Source: Acidimicrobiaceae bacterium
Lineage (GTDB): Bacteria > Actinomycetota > Acidimicrobiia > Acidimicrobiales > Ilumatobacteraceae
NCBI GenBank assembly: GCA_020637295.1
Contig: JACJWF010000003.1
Location: 1 to 64,000 of the forward strand
DNA: 64,000 nucleotides
Direction of reading: 5' to 3'
Every line of letters starts with the position of its first letter. The stretch's first letter is position 1. This document shows positions 7,973 to 15,865 of this stretch, piece after piece. Below the pieces are notes generated by a model. It had not been told where the DNA came from and ran no database searches. It worked only from the letters and a program-made list of their open reading frames with translations. The position numbers and the translations under genes are program-made.

Positions 7973-8662
7973 CTACTGCTCGTCGACGCGCGGCACCATC
8001 GAGCCGTTGACCAGATCGACGCGGATCTTCGTCTCGTGGTCACCGTCGGTGAAGATCACCTCCACCCGGTCGGCGCGGTTCTGCTTGATCTCTGTCGAGT
8101 AGCCGGACGCTGCCGACGTGCCCTGCAGGCTGAGCGCGCCGTTGGCCAGCCGGACGGTGACCGACCCACCGATGCCGCCGTACGTGGCGTTCTGCGGGGC
8201 GGGCGGGGCCGTGGTGGGCGGCGACGTGGGCGTGCCGGCGGTGGACGTCGGGGTGGTGCCGGAGGTAGCCGTAGTGCTCGACGTGGCGGTGGTGGGCGTG
8301 CCGGCCGCACCATCGGTGGTGGGCGTGCTGCCGGCCGCATCGTCGGTGGTGGCGGTGCTGCCCTCGGTGGAGCTGGTGCCGGTGGTGTCCGTCGTGGCCA
8401 CGGACGACGAGTCGTCGCTGCCGTCCACCGGCGAGTCGAACGACCCGGCGGGCTGCAAGCTGGGCGCGGCGGGGTCGGTGCGGTTCAGCGCCACGGCACC
8501 ACCTGCGAACAGCACCACGCACGCGGCGGTGCCGGCCACCATCACCCTGCGGCGCCGCACCTGGCGGACGCGACGGGTGACCTGCCCGTAGGCGCCATCC
8601 ACGTCGAGAGGGGCGCCGCCGCTCAGCAGGCGTTCCAGCATGGGATCCTCGAACTCGTCCAT
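7973..8662 (-). CDS. Anti-sigma-factor-like membrane protein with C-terminal beta domain
   Basis: 229 residues. A short cytoplasmic N-terminus (MDEFEDPMLERLLSGGAP) and basic QVRRRR precede one membrane helix (about residues 40-60), a long Ser/Thr/Asp-rich linker and a C-terminal domain (about 165-229, GGSVTVRLANGALSLQG to DLVNGSMV) resembling that of the exported protein at 5825-6481. The ATG shares one base with the sigma factor stop (TGATG), the usual arrangement for an ECF sigma and its antagonist. No zinc anti-sigma motif (HxxxCxxC) is present, so the inhibitory role is inferred from position and topology only. The outer domain could be the sensor. Confidence 0.65.
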   Translation of the reverse strand: MDEFEDPMLERLLSGGAPLDVDGAYGQVTRRVRQVRRRRVMVAGTAACVVLFAGGAVALNRTDPAAPSLQPAGSFDSPVDGSDDSSSVATTDTTGTSSTEGSTATTDDAAGSTPTTDGAAGTPTTATSSTTATSGTTPTSTAGTPTSPPTTAPPAPQNATYGGIGGSVTVRLANGALSLQGTSAASGYSTEIKQNRADRVEVIFTDGDHETKIRVDLVNGSMVPRVDEQ

Positions 8663-9204
8663 CAGTTGTCCTCCTGGCTGCGGTCGTGCGCGGCGCGCAG
8701 CCGTTCGCGTCCCTGGTGAAGGTGGAACTTCACGGCACCGTCGCTGATGCCGAGCGTGGTGGCCACCTCGGCCACCGACAGGCCGTCCACGTAGTAGAGC
8801 GCCAGGCACAGCCGCTGCTGGCGGGGCAGTGTGGCCAGCAGTGGCCCGAGGTCGCCCAGCCCGCGCTCTGCCTGGCCGTCGGCCGCCCACTGGGCGCCGA
8901 CCACGCCGGCCTCCGTGGTGAGGCGCTGCTCGGCCCGTTCCTTGCGGGTGGCCCGCCGGTGGTCGTCGCGCAGCCGGTTGATGGCCACCCGGCGGATCCA
9001 GCCGACGGGGTCGTCGTAGCCACGGATCTTGCGCCAGTGCAGATGCGCCTTCACGAAGGCCTCCTGCACCGCGTCGGCCGCTGACTCCTGCGAACCCGAC
9101 ACCAGTGTGAGCGCGCGGACGAGACGCGTGTAGTGGGCGCGGAAGAGATCCTCCACGCCCACCTCCAGCGGGACTGCGCCCGCCTCCGTCCAGCCGCGGC
9201 TCAC
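8662..9204 (-). CDS. ECF RNA polymerase sigma factor
   Basis: 180 residues from the GTG at 9204, a usual ECF length. Region 2 spans DLFRAHYTRLVRAL to YDDPVGWIRRVAINRLRD, region 4 LPRQQRLCLALYYVDGLSVAEVATTLGISDGAVKFHLHQGRERL with its helix-turn-helix. GACGAT lies seven bases before this GTG, in line with other leaderless starts here; in-frame GTG codons at 9222 and further up are alternatives. It should direct polymerase to a small envelope regulon, probably its own operon and the nearby acidic proteins (inference). The next gene, overlapping by one base, is its likely antagonist. Confidence 0.9.
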   Translation of the reverse strand: MSRGWTEAGAVPLEVGVEDLFRAHYTRLVRALTLVSGSQESAADAVQEAFVKAHLHWRKIRGYDDPVGWIRRVAINRLRDDHRRATRKERAEQRLTTEAGVVGAQWAADGQAERGLGDLGPLLATLPRQQRLCLALYYVDGLSVAEVATTLGISDGAVKFHLHQGRERLRAAHDRSQEDN

Positions 9205-9344
9205 AGCGGCGATCGTCTCCACAGGTGAGGCACGCCGGTGACGATGCCACGGTTTGGCCGTCGGGAAAGGTTTTTCCGGCGAAAAGTGCCAGAGTGGTCG
9301 TGGAACCGCATCCATCTGGTGTGAAGCACACCAAAGGAGCTGTC

Positions 9345-10235
9345 ATGAAGCGCACCCACGGCCTGGTCCTCGCCGGCACTCTCGTCATCGGCGGCGCCGC
9401 CGTGGGCTGTAGCAGCGACGCCAACACCACCGGCACGGCGGCCAGCACCAGCGCCGCGGCCACATCGCTCGCCGACACCACCACCTCCACCATCGCCTCG
9501 GCCACGTCCACCACCGCCGCGGCCACCAGCACGACGGCGGCGCCCACCACTGCCGCTGCCACCACGGTGGCCCCCACAGCGGCGCCCACGACGCCCACCA
9601 CGGCCGCTCCGGCCGGCGGCAGCGTGTTGTCGGCGCCCACCAACCTGCAGTACATGGGCTCGCCCACGTTCACCATGCCGTCGGGCTACCTCTGCGACGG
9701 CAGCGACCCGGGCATGCCGGGATGGCATGTGGTGGACTGCCAGCAGATGCCCAGCTACCAGGACGGCGTCACCACCTTCGTCGCCCGGCGCAACGACGAC
9801 GGCCGCTTCGGCGTCTTCGTGTTCTTCCGTGAGGGTGCCCAGTTGCGCAGCCGCTACGAGGCCGTCGAGCCGGCCGCCGGCACCTGGGCCGACGTCACCG
9901 TGGTGCTCGGCGACTACCACTTCGACGACGGCGCCGAGGTGTGGGTGGGGTACCGCTACGCCGGCACCGGTGGCTACCTGGACCTCGACGTGCTGGACCC
10001 GCTGCCCGGCGGCGTCACCTTCCTCGGCGGGCTGCAGGGTCTGGACCACGGAGCGGTGGACATGCACCCGGGCGGCGCGACGGTGGCCACCGCCGTGTAC
10101 TCCGGCTCGGACCCCAACTGCTGCCCCAGCCAGATGCGGGTGCAGGAGATCACCTTCTCGGCCGACCAGTGGTGGATCAACACCGGCACGTTGTACGCCA
10201 CGGCCGCTGCGCCGGCGGTCACCAGCGAGTTCTGA
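9345..10235 (+). CDS. Putative lipoprotein with Thr/Ala-rich linker
   Basis: 296 residues from the ATG at 9345, preceded by AAAGGAG. The signal peptide ends in a lipobox (IGGAAVGC, Cys about residue 20), so the mature protein should be a lipid-anchored surface protein. Residues about 21-90 are Thr/Ala/Ser-rich; the rest is a Cys-containing globular domain with many aromatic residues (WHVVDCQQMPSYQDGV, WADVTVVLGDYHFDDGAEVWVGYRY). No family was recognised. It is divergent from the sigma factor gene. GGAACC at 9302-9307 resembles the -35 element of many ECF promoters, without a clear matching -10. Confidence 0.7.
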   Translation: MKRTHGLVLAGTLVIGGAAVGCSSDANTTGTAASTSAAATSLADTTTSTIASATSTTAAATSTTAAPTTAAATTVAPTAAPTTPTTAAPAGGSVLSAPTNLQYMGSPTFTMPSGYLCDGSDPGMPGWHVVDCQQMPSYQDGVTTFVARRNDDGRFGVFVFFREGAQLRSRYEAVEPAAGTWADVTVVLGDYHFDDGAEVWVGYRYAGTGGYLDLDVLDPLPGGVTFLGGLQGLDHGAVDMHPGGATVATAVYSGSDPNCCPSQMRVQEITFSADQWWINTGTLYATAAAPAVTSEF

Positions 10236-10239
10236 CCGC

Positions 10240-10245
10240 TACCGT
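10240..10245 (+). promoter_or_regulatory. -10 element TACCGT of a leaderless promoter
   Basis: TACCGT ends seven bases before the ATG at 10253, so transcription would start at the start codon of the oxygenase gene. No -35 match is obvious. Confidence 0.55.
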
Positions 10246-10252
10246 TGCCCGC

Positions 10253-11230
10253 ATGACCGAGATCCTGGAGGTCGACCTCCTCGCCTTCGAGCAGTCCACC
10301 GGCGCCCCCCGCCGGGCGGTGGTGGACGGCGTGCGCCGCAGCCTCGAGACCGGCTTCGTCTACACCCGCCACGACCTGTCCGACGACCTGCTGGACACGG
10401 CGTACGGCATGCTCCGCGAGTTCTTCGAGCTCGCACCGGAGGTGAAGTCCCGCTTCGTCGCCCCGGAGAGCCACGGCCAGACGGGCTACACCGGGCTGCT
10501 GGTGGAGACCGCCGCCAGCAGCGACGTGCCGGACTGGAAGGAGATGCTCAACTGGGGCACCTCGTTGCCGATGGGCCATCCGCTGCGCACCCGCTACCCC
10601 CACCGCTACGGCGACCAGGTGCTGCCGGAGGCCGCCGTGCCCGGCATCGCCGCGGTGCTGACCACGTTCCACGAGACCATCGAGCAACTCCAGCGACGAT
10701 TCCTGCGGGTCATCGCCGAGGGTCTCGGCTGCCACGAGACCTTCTTCGACGAGATGACCACCAACGGGGCCACGCTCACCCGGGCCATCCGCTACCCGGC
10801 CATGGCGGAAGCGCCCGAGGGCGGCAGCAGCGGGCACGTCTGGGCCGGTGCCCACGGCGACATCAACCTCATCACCGCCCTGCCGCGGGCCACCGCGCCC
10901 GGCCTGCAGGTGCTGGTGGACGGTGCCTGGGTGGACGCCGTGGCCCCCGACGGCCAGGTCATCATCAACACCGGGATGATGCTGGAGCGGCTCACCAACG
11001 GTGTCATCCCCACCGGCATCCATCGCGTGGTCGCCGCCCCCGGGTACACCGGCGAGCGCTACAGCGTGGTGCAGTTCGCCCACCCCACCCCGTGGACCCT
11101 GCTCAACCCGTTGGCCTGCTGCATCACGCCCGAGCACCCGCAGCGCTTCAGCGGCATGGTGTCCGCCGACGCGCTGGACCTGGTGCTGTACGAGATCAAC
11201 CTGGTGGAGACGGCCCGCCGTGTCGGCTGA
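10253..11230 (+). CDS. 2-oxoglutarate/Fe(II)-dependent oxygenase, isopenicillin N synthase family
   Basis: 325 residues. The N-terminal half matches the DIOX_N type (FVYTRHDLSDDLLDTAYGML). The jelly-roll holds the iron ligands His201 and Asp203 (GAHGDINLIT) and His257 (GIHRVV), with an RxS pair (Arg269, Ser271; RYSVV) for the 2-oxoglutarate carboxylate. It should hydroxylate or desaturate a small molecule using O2; the substrate is unknown. TACCGT seven bases upstream suggests a leaderless message. It overlaps the following ROK kinase gene by 11 nt, so the two are probably expressed together, though a shared pathway is not evident. Confidence 0.88.
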   Translation: MTEILEVDLLAFEQSTGAPRRAVVDGVRRSLETGFVYTRHDLSDDLLDTAYGMLREFFELAPEVKSRFVAPESHGQTGYTGLLVETAASSDVPDWKEMLNWGTSLPMGHPLRTRYPHRYGDQVLPEAAVPGIAAVLTTFHETIEQLQRRFLRVIAEGLGCHETFFDEMTTNGATLTRAIRYPAMAEAPEGGSSGHVWAGAHGDINLITALPRATAPGLQVLVDGAWVDAVAPDGQVIINTGMMLERLTNGVIPTGIHRVVAAPGYTGERYSVVQFAHPTPWTLLNPLACCITPEHPQRFSGMVSADALDLVLYEINLVETARRVG

Positions 11231-12191
11231 CCGGCCGGTTCCCCGCGAGGACGGCGTCGCCACCGCCGAGCCGGCGCGGGTCCCGCCCGCCGGCGACGTC
11301 ATCCTCGCGGTGGACATCGGCGGCAGCCGGATGTCGGCCGGCCTGGTGACGCTGCAGGGCGAGTTGATCGACCGCGACCAGATCGTCGTGGACCACGACC
11401 TCAACGCCGACCGCCTGTTCGCCACGCTCATGGTGATGCTGGACGGCCAGCTGGCACGGGCCCGCGAGCACCACAACCTGCGCCCGATCGCCGTGGGTGT
11501 GGGGGCCACCGGGCCGATCGCCCCGAACTGCGAGACGATCGCCCCGCTGAACATCGTCTCCTGGCGCAACTTCGCCCTGCGCGAGCGCCTGTCCGACGCG
11601 ACGATGCTGCCGGTCTTCGGCGACCTCGATGCCAAGGCGCTGGCACTGGCCGAGGGCTGGCTGGGTGCCGGGCAGGGCAAGGAGAGCTTCCTTGCGATGG
11701 TCATCAGCTCCGGCGTGGGCGGTGGGATCATCCTCAACGGGCAACTGCTCGACGGCGCCGACGGCAACGCCGGCCATGTCGGCCACATCACGGTGGAACC
11801 CAACGGGCGGCGCTGCGCCTGCGGTGCCCGCGGCTGCCTGGAGGCCGAGGCGTCCGGCTTGGCCATCGAGGCGATCACCGGCCGGGCCATCACCGAGCCC
11901 ACCTACGAGATCATGCAGCGCACGGGCCGCCTGGTGGGTCGCGCCGTCGCATCGGTGTGCAACCTGCTGGACCTCGATCTGGCCGTGGTGGGCGGGTCCG
12001 TCGCCCTCGGCTTCGGGGCCACGTTCTTCAACTCCGCGCAGGAGACGCTCGACGACCATGCCAAGTTGTCGTTCTCCCGCGGCGCCCGCATCACCCCTGC
12101 GCGGTTGGGCGACCGCGGGCCGTTGATCGGTGCCGGGGCCGTGGCCATCCGCGGCGTTCGCCGGGCGCGCCGCCGCCCCAGCGCCGCCTAG
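11220..12191 (+). CDS. ROK family sugar kinase (glucokinase-like)
   Basis: 323 residues from a GTG inside the end of the oxygenase gene. The phosphate-binding loop AVDIGGSRMSAG (about residues 30-41), the acidic catalytic region FGDLDAKALALAEGWLGAG, and the ROK signature with the structural zinc motif GRRCACGARGCLEAEASG are present. Members phosphorylate glucose, N-acetyl sugars or fructose with ATP, or act as repressors; there is no N-terminal helix-turn-helix, so a kinase is favoured. The about 25 extra N-terminal residues are Pro/Ala-rich. Sugar specificity is not deducible. Confidence 0.88.
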   Translation: MSADRPVPREDGVATAEPARVPPAGDVILAVDIGGSRMSAGLVTLQGELIDRDQIVVDHDLNADRLFATLMVMLDGQLARAREHHNLRPIAVGVGATGPIAPNCETIAPLNIVSWRNFALRERLSDATMLPVFGDLDAKALALAEGWLGAGQGKESFLAMVISSGVGGGIILNGQLLDGADGNAGHVGHITVEPNGRRCACGARGCLEAEASGLAIEAITGRAITEPTYEIMQRTGRLVGRAVASVCNLLDLDLAVVGGSVALGFGATFFNSAQETLDDHAKLSFSRGARITPARLGDRGPLIGAGAVAIRGVRRARRRPSAA

Positions 12192-12224
12192 AGTCCGGCT
12201 CCGACACGTGAGGAGATCGATCGA

Positions 12225-13148
12225 ATGACCAAGGTTCGCAGCACCGACAAGTCCCGCGTGCGCGACGTGCGCGGCCAGTCGAGTGGTGGCGGCGGGGGCC
12301 TCGGCTTCCCGTTCCCCGGAATGGGTGGCAGCTCCAGCGGTGGCGGCGGCGGCGGGATGACCTTCCCCGGCGGGGCCAAGGCGGGCGGCGGCCTGCTCGG
12401 CGTCATCGTGCTGGTGGCGGCCCTGTTCCTGCCCAAGCTGCTCGGCGCCGGCAGCACCCAGTCCGCCGCCGATGTGCCGGCGGCGTCTTCCGGCGGCGGC
12501 CAGTGCGAAGGCGACCTGGAGCGCATCCTCTGCGGTGCCAACAACAGCGTGCAGGAGTACTGGGCGGCTGCCCTCCCTCAGTACTACGGCACGGAGTACC
12601 AGTACACGGACATGGTCTGGTTCACCGGTGGGGTCAGCACCGGGTGTGGCCAGGCCAGTTCGGAGACCGGGCCGTTCTACTGCCCGCTGGACAACCTGGT
12701 GTACCTCGACCTGGACTTCATGCAGCAACTGGAGACCATGCTCGTCGGCCGCACCTCCGACCTCGCCGAGCAGTACATCGTCGCCCACGAGTTCGGCCAC
12801 CACGTCCAGAACCTGCTGGGCACCAACGCCCAGGTGCAGCGAGCCCAGCAGAACGACCCGTCACGCGCCAACCAGTACTCGGTGGCGCTGGAGCTGCAGG
12901 CGGACTGCTACGCCGGCGTGTGGGTGGGGTCCAACGACGTGCTGGAGAACCAGGCCGAGCTGCAGGAGGCGTTGGACGCCGCCGAGGGTGTGGGTGACGA
13001 CCGCATCCAGCAGAAGACCCAGGGCCGGATCGACCCCGAGTCCTGGACGCACGGGTCCGCCGAGCAGCGCCGCACCTGGTTCCTCCAGGGCTACAACTCG
13101 CAGAACCCGCGCACCTGCGACGCGACGTTCAACGAGATCACTCGCTGA
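12225..13148 (+). CDS. Neutral zinc metallopeptidase (YpfJ family)
   Basis: 307 residues, RBS AGGAG before the ATG. A Gly-rich N-terminus (residues about 19-55) and one membrane helix (LLGVIVLVAALFLPKLLG) precede the extracytoplasmic zinc_peptidase domain with DMVWFTGGVSTGCGQA, FYCPLDNLVYLD and the zinc motif HEFGHH (residues 188-193), followed by ELQADCYAGVWV with the third-ligand Glu region. Length and motif order agree with the family; substrates are unknown. TAGAGT at 12189-12194 may be its -10. The end overlaps the convergent acyltransferase gene by 11 nt. Confidence 0.93.
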   Translation: MTKVRSTDKSRVRDVRGQSSGGGGGLGFPFPGMGGSSSGGGGGGMTFPGGAKAGGGLLGVIVLVAALFLPKLLGAGSTQSAADVPAASSGGGQCEGDLERILCGANNSVQEYWAAALPQYYGTEYQYTDMVWFTGGVSTGCGQASSETGPFYCPLDNLVYLDLDFMQQLETMLVGRTSDLAEQYIVAHEFGHHVQNLLGTNAQVQRAQQNDPSRANQYSVALELQADCYAGVWVGSNDVLENQAELQEALDAAEGVGDDRIQQKTQGRIDPESWTHGSAEQRRTWFLQGYNSQNPRTCDATFNEITR

Positions 13149-14262
13149 GCGTGCGGTACACCCACTCCAGCGGGCCCTGGCCCACCCGGTCCGCCCACAG
13201 GTTGGCCAGCAGCACCGCCACCGCCCAGTAGGCCACCGCGAACGCAAGGGCCGTGCCCAGGCCGGCATTGACGTCCAGCCAGCCCAGCCAGTCCACCACC
13301 AGCCGGAACACCAGCACATGGAGGACGTAGAGGGTGAGTGTGGTGCGGCCGGCCACCGCCAGTGCCTCGGTGACGGCGTTGCTGCGGGTGCGTTCGGCCA
13401 GCCAGCTGATGGCGGTGACCGCCAGCAGGGTGGAGCCCACGGTGGAGAGCACGTAGAACAGGCCGCGATCGAACGGGTGGGTGGATGCCAGGTGGGGATG
13501 CCACCCGACGGCGGCAGAGAGCCCGTAGCCGGCGGCCAGGCACAGTGTGCCGGCGAAGGCCAGGTTCACCCGGGTGGTCACCGGCCACGGCAGGCGACGG
13601 CCGAGCAGGATGCCGAGGCAGAAGAACCCCAGCCACGGGACCAGCGGGTGGGTGCCGCGGACGAAGAGGTCGAACAGCAGGTCGCGGGGTGACTGGGTGG
13701 CTTCCGAGTGGCCCTGCAGCAGCCAGGCGGTGGAGTGCCCGCCGGCGGTGCGTTGCACCGACCACCACTGGATGCCGGCCGAGGCGAGCACCGACGCGGC
13801 ACCGAGGGCGAGCACCCAGCGGTCGCGCAGCGTCACGACGGCCGCGCCCACCAGGAACAACCCGCCGTAGTACCACAGGATCGTGCCGGACCAGATCCAG
13901 TCCAGCACGTAGCCGGCGGCCAGCAGCATGAGGCCGCGGCGGGCCAGGCGCCAGCGCACCGCGGCGACGCGGGCGGGGTCGCCCGAGGCGATCGCCCGGC
14001 GGGCCAGCAGCACCACGCCGATCCCCGCGACGGCGACGAACACGGCGGCGAAGCGGGTGGAGAGCGGCCCGGTCCAGGGGTTGAAGAACTTCCCCAACGT
14101 GCTGCGGTCCAGTTGGGCCGCGCCCGAGTTGAGGTAGCCGTGGTAGTTCATCACGCACACGCCGATGAGCGCGACGCCACGGGTGACGTCCAGCCCGATC
14201 AGGCGGTCGCGGGCCGGGGTGCCCACGGTGTGGAGGTGCTCGGCATGGGGGGTGTCGTTCAT
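13138..14262 (-). CDS. DUF1624/DUF418-type membrane acyltransferase-like protein
   Basis: 374 residues with about ten hydrophobic helices. The N-terminus DRLIGLDVTRGVALIGVCVMNY matches the start of the heparan-alpha-glucosaminide N-acetyltransferase-like family, and the C-terminal half (GRTTLTLYVLHVLVF to GPLEWVYRTL) is DUF418-like. Such proteins are thought to move acyl groups across the membrane onto cell-envelope sugars. The ATG overlaps the stop of the racemase-like gene (ATGA), so the two are co-translated and may act on one envelope product. The precise reaction is unknown. Confidence 0.8.
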   Translation of the reverse strand: MNDTPHAEHLHTVGTPARDRLIGLDVTRGVALIGVCVMNYHGYLNSGAAQLDRSTLGKFFNPWTGPLSTRFAAVFVAVAGIGVVLLARRAIASGDPARVAAVRWRLARRGLMLLAAGYVLDWIWSGTILWYYGGLFLVGAAVVTLRDRWVLALGAASVLASAGIQWWSVQRTAGGHSTAWLLQGHSEATQSPRDLLFDLFVRGTHPLVPWLGFFCLGILLGRRLPWPVTTRVNLAFAGTLCLAAGYGLSAAVGWHPHLASTHPFDRGLFYVLSTVGSTLLAVTAISWLAERTRSNAVTEALAVAGRTTLTLYVLHVLVFRLVVDWLGWLDVNAGLGTALAFAVAYWAVAVLLANLWADRVGQGPLEWVYRTLSE

Positions 14263-15242
14263 GGGAGCCACACGGTGTCGTCGGTACGGACGTTGATGAG
14301 GGGTTGCTGCACGTCCACGATGTCGCCGAGGTCCGGCACCGGGCCGCCCTCCGGGACGATGCACATCGACGTGTGCATGTGTGGCGGCTCGAGCAGGTGC
14401 AGGCGATGACGGCGGAAGTGGAACGGGCTGCGCCGCGCCGGATCGTCGTGAGCGAGCGGGGCCACCCCGTGGGAGGAGCCGCAGCCCACCATCACCAGCG
14501 TGCCGTCGTGGGGGATCGGGGTGAGCCGGTAGCCGGCCGCTTCCCCGCCACGCACGGGCCGCAGTGCCTGGACGTCGGCGCTTAGGTGCAGGAAGTCGCC
14601 CCGGGGCGCGCCGTGCCACAGCGCCGTGCCGACCCGGATGCGCAGCGGCCGGTGAGGGTGCGCTGCTGCCAGCGCGTGGAACGACTCGGGCGACAGATGG
14701 CTGACCCACAGGGGCACCCCGTCGGCCGGCAGGCGGGCCAGCCACGACTCGATCTCGGCCCGCCGATGGGCGTCGGTGCCGGCGAGCGGCAGGTGGAGGG
14801 CGTAGGCGACGACCTCCAGCCCGGCGTCGGTGGCCGCGGTCTGGAGCGCGGGCAGATCGTTGGGCTCCACGCCGTAGCGCCGCATGGAGGAGCCGAGTTT
14901 GAGGACCACTGGGCCAGGACGTCCCCGCAGCGCGGCCACGTGCGCCGCGTGACCCACAGTGAGCACGGCCGCCGGGCCCTGCCGTGCACCGCCAGCGGCG
15001 GGCGGATGGAGCGTGGGCGTGAGCACCACGGGCTGCAGCCCGGCCGGCACGTCGTGCACCTCGTGGACGGTGCCCACGCACACCTGGGTGGCGAGCCCGG
15101 CCGCGACCTCGTGCAGCACCGTTCGGCCGAAGCCGTAGCCATTGCCCTTCACCACCGGCAGCAGTGCCGAGCCGTAGGCGGCGGCGGTGGCCCGGACGTG
15201 AGCCGTCCACTCCAGGCGTCGGACCGTCAGCCGCAGCGTCAT
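14259..15242 (-). CDS. Alanine racemase-like PLP protein, catalytic Tyr apparently missing
   Basis: 327 residues. The N-terminal barrel has the PLP-lysine motif LPVVKGNGYGFG (Lys32; canonical VVKADAYGHG), and later LKLGSSMRRYGV as in Alr. In the C-terminal domain the stretch that normally holds the catalytic Tyr (ADGYPR-like) reads VGCGSSHGV, so the tyrosine seems replaced. The protein is also about 40 residues shorter than usual Alr. It may be a racemase variant with other substrates or a non-racemase PLP protein. It is co-translated with a membrane acyltransferase. TACGGT lies eight bases before the ATG. Confidence 0.75.
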   Translation of the reverse strand: MTLRLTVRRLEWTAHVRATAAAYGSALLPVVKGNGYGFGRTVLHEVAAGLATQVCVGTVHEVHDVPAGLQPVVLTPTLHPPAAGGARQGPAAVLTVGHAAHVAALRGRPGPVVLKLGSSMRRYGVEPNDLPALQTAATDAGLEVVAYALHLPLAGTDAHRRAEIESWLARLPADGVPLWVSHLSPESFHALAAAHPHRPLRIRVGTALWHGAPRGDFLHLSADVQALRPVRGGEAAGYRLTPIPHDGTLVMVGCGSSHGVAPLAHDDPARRSPFHFRRHRLHLLEPPHMHTSMCIVPEGGPVPDLGDIVDVQQPLINVRTDDTVWLP

Positions 15243-15354
15243 GGCCCGTCACCGTACCGCCCGCCCCGCCGCCGCCCTGCCACCGACGGCAACCGGAACA
15301 GGCCGGGGAAGCCCCCCGCCGTGAAAGCCGAGTTTGCTGGTCGGAATTATCGGC

Positions 15355-15360
15355 TATCAT
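15355..15360 (+). promoter_or_regulatory. -10 element TATCAT of a leaderless promoter
   Basis: TATCAT ends seven bases before the ATG at 15368; TTGCTG (15334-15339) may be the -35 although the spacer is only 15 bp. The spacing argues for the second ATG as the real start of the DUF4395 gene. Confidence 0.55.
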
Positions 15361-15367
15361 GACGGCC

Positions 15368-15865
15368 ATGCGCTCGAAGTGGTTCGACTTCCCCAACCCG
15401 GTCAACGAGACCTCGGCCCGCCTGGTGGCCTCCGGGGCCGTGGCCCAGGGCGTCGCCTTCCTCGCCGTGCGCCAGTGGTGGGTGTTGGTGCCGCTGGCGT
15501 ACGGCTTCCTCGCCCGGGTCCTGAGCGGCCCCCGGTTCAGCCCGCTCGGCCAGTTCGTCACCCGCGTCGTCACCCCCCGGCTGGGGGTGGAGCACCGCTT
15601 CGTGCCCGGCCCGCCGAAGCGCTTCGCCCAGGGTGTCGGCCTGGCGTTCAGCGGGGGTGCGCTGGTTGCGTGGGGCCTGGGTGCCCCCGTGATGAGCTAT
15701 GTGCTCGTGGCCGGGTTGGTGGTCGCCGCTTCGTTGGAGGCTGTGTTCGCGTTCTGCCTCGGCTGCGTGGTGTTCAACCGGCTGATGCGCATCGGGCTGA
15801 TCCCCGAGGACGTCTGCCTCGAGTGCGCCGACATCAGCGGTCGTCTCGCCGCGGCCACCCGCTGA
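15368..15865 (+). CDS. DUF4395 membrane protein
   Basis: 165 residues; an ATG three codons earlier (15359) is an alternative, but the TATCAT box favours 15368. Four hydrophobic segments and the family landmarks FPNPVNETSARLVA near the start, PKRFAQGVGLAFS in the middle and FAFCLGCVVF near the end are present. DUF4395 proteins often accompany thioredoxin or sulfurtransferase genes, and the conserved Cys pair may be redox active, but none of those genes is next to it here. The 3' end overlaps mftF (opposite strand) by 32 nt. Confidence 0.88.
   Translation: MRSKWFDFPNPVNETSARLVASGAVAQGVAFLAVRQWWVLVPLAYGFLARVLSGPRFSPLGQFVTRVVTPRLGVEHRFVPGPPKRFAQGVGLAFSGGALVAWGLGAPVMSYVLVAGLVVAASLEAVFAFCLGCVVFNRLMRIGLIPEDVCLECADISGRLAAATR

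Noticed and set aside
7429..8010. Val/Gly-rich plus-strand frame made of repeats
   Set aside because: It is the antisense of the 42-bp repeats in the acidic protein gene; the minus-strand frame has a signal peptide and ribosome-binding site.
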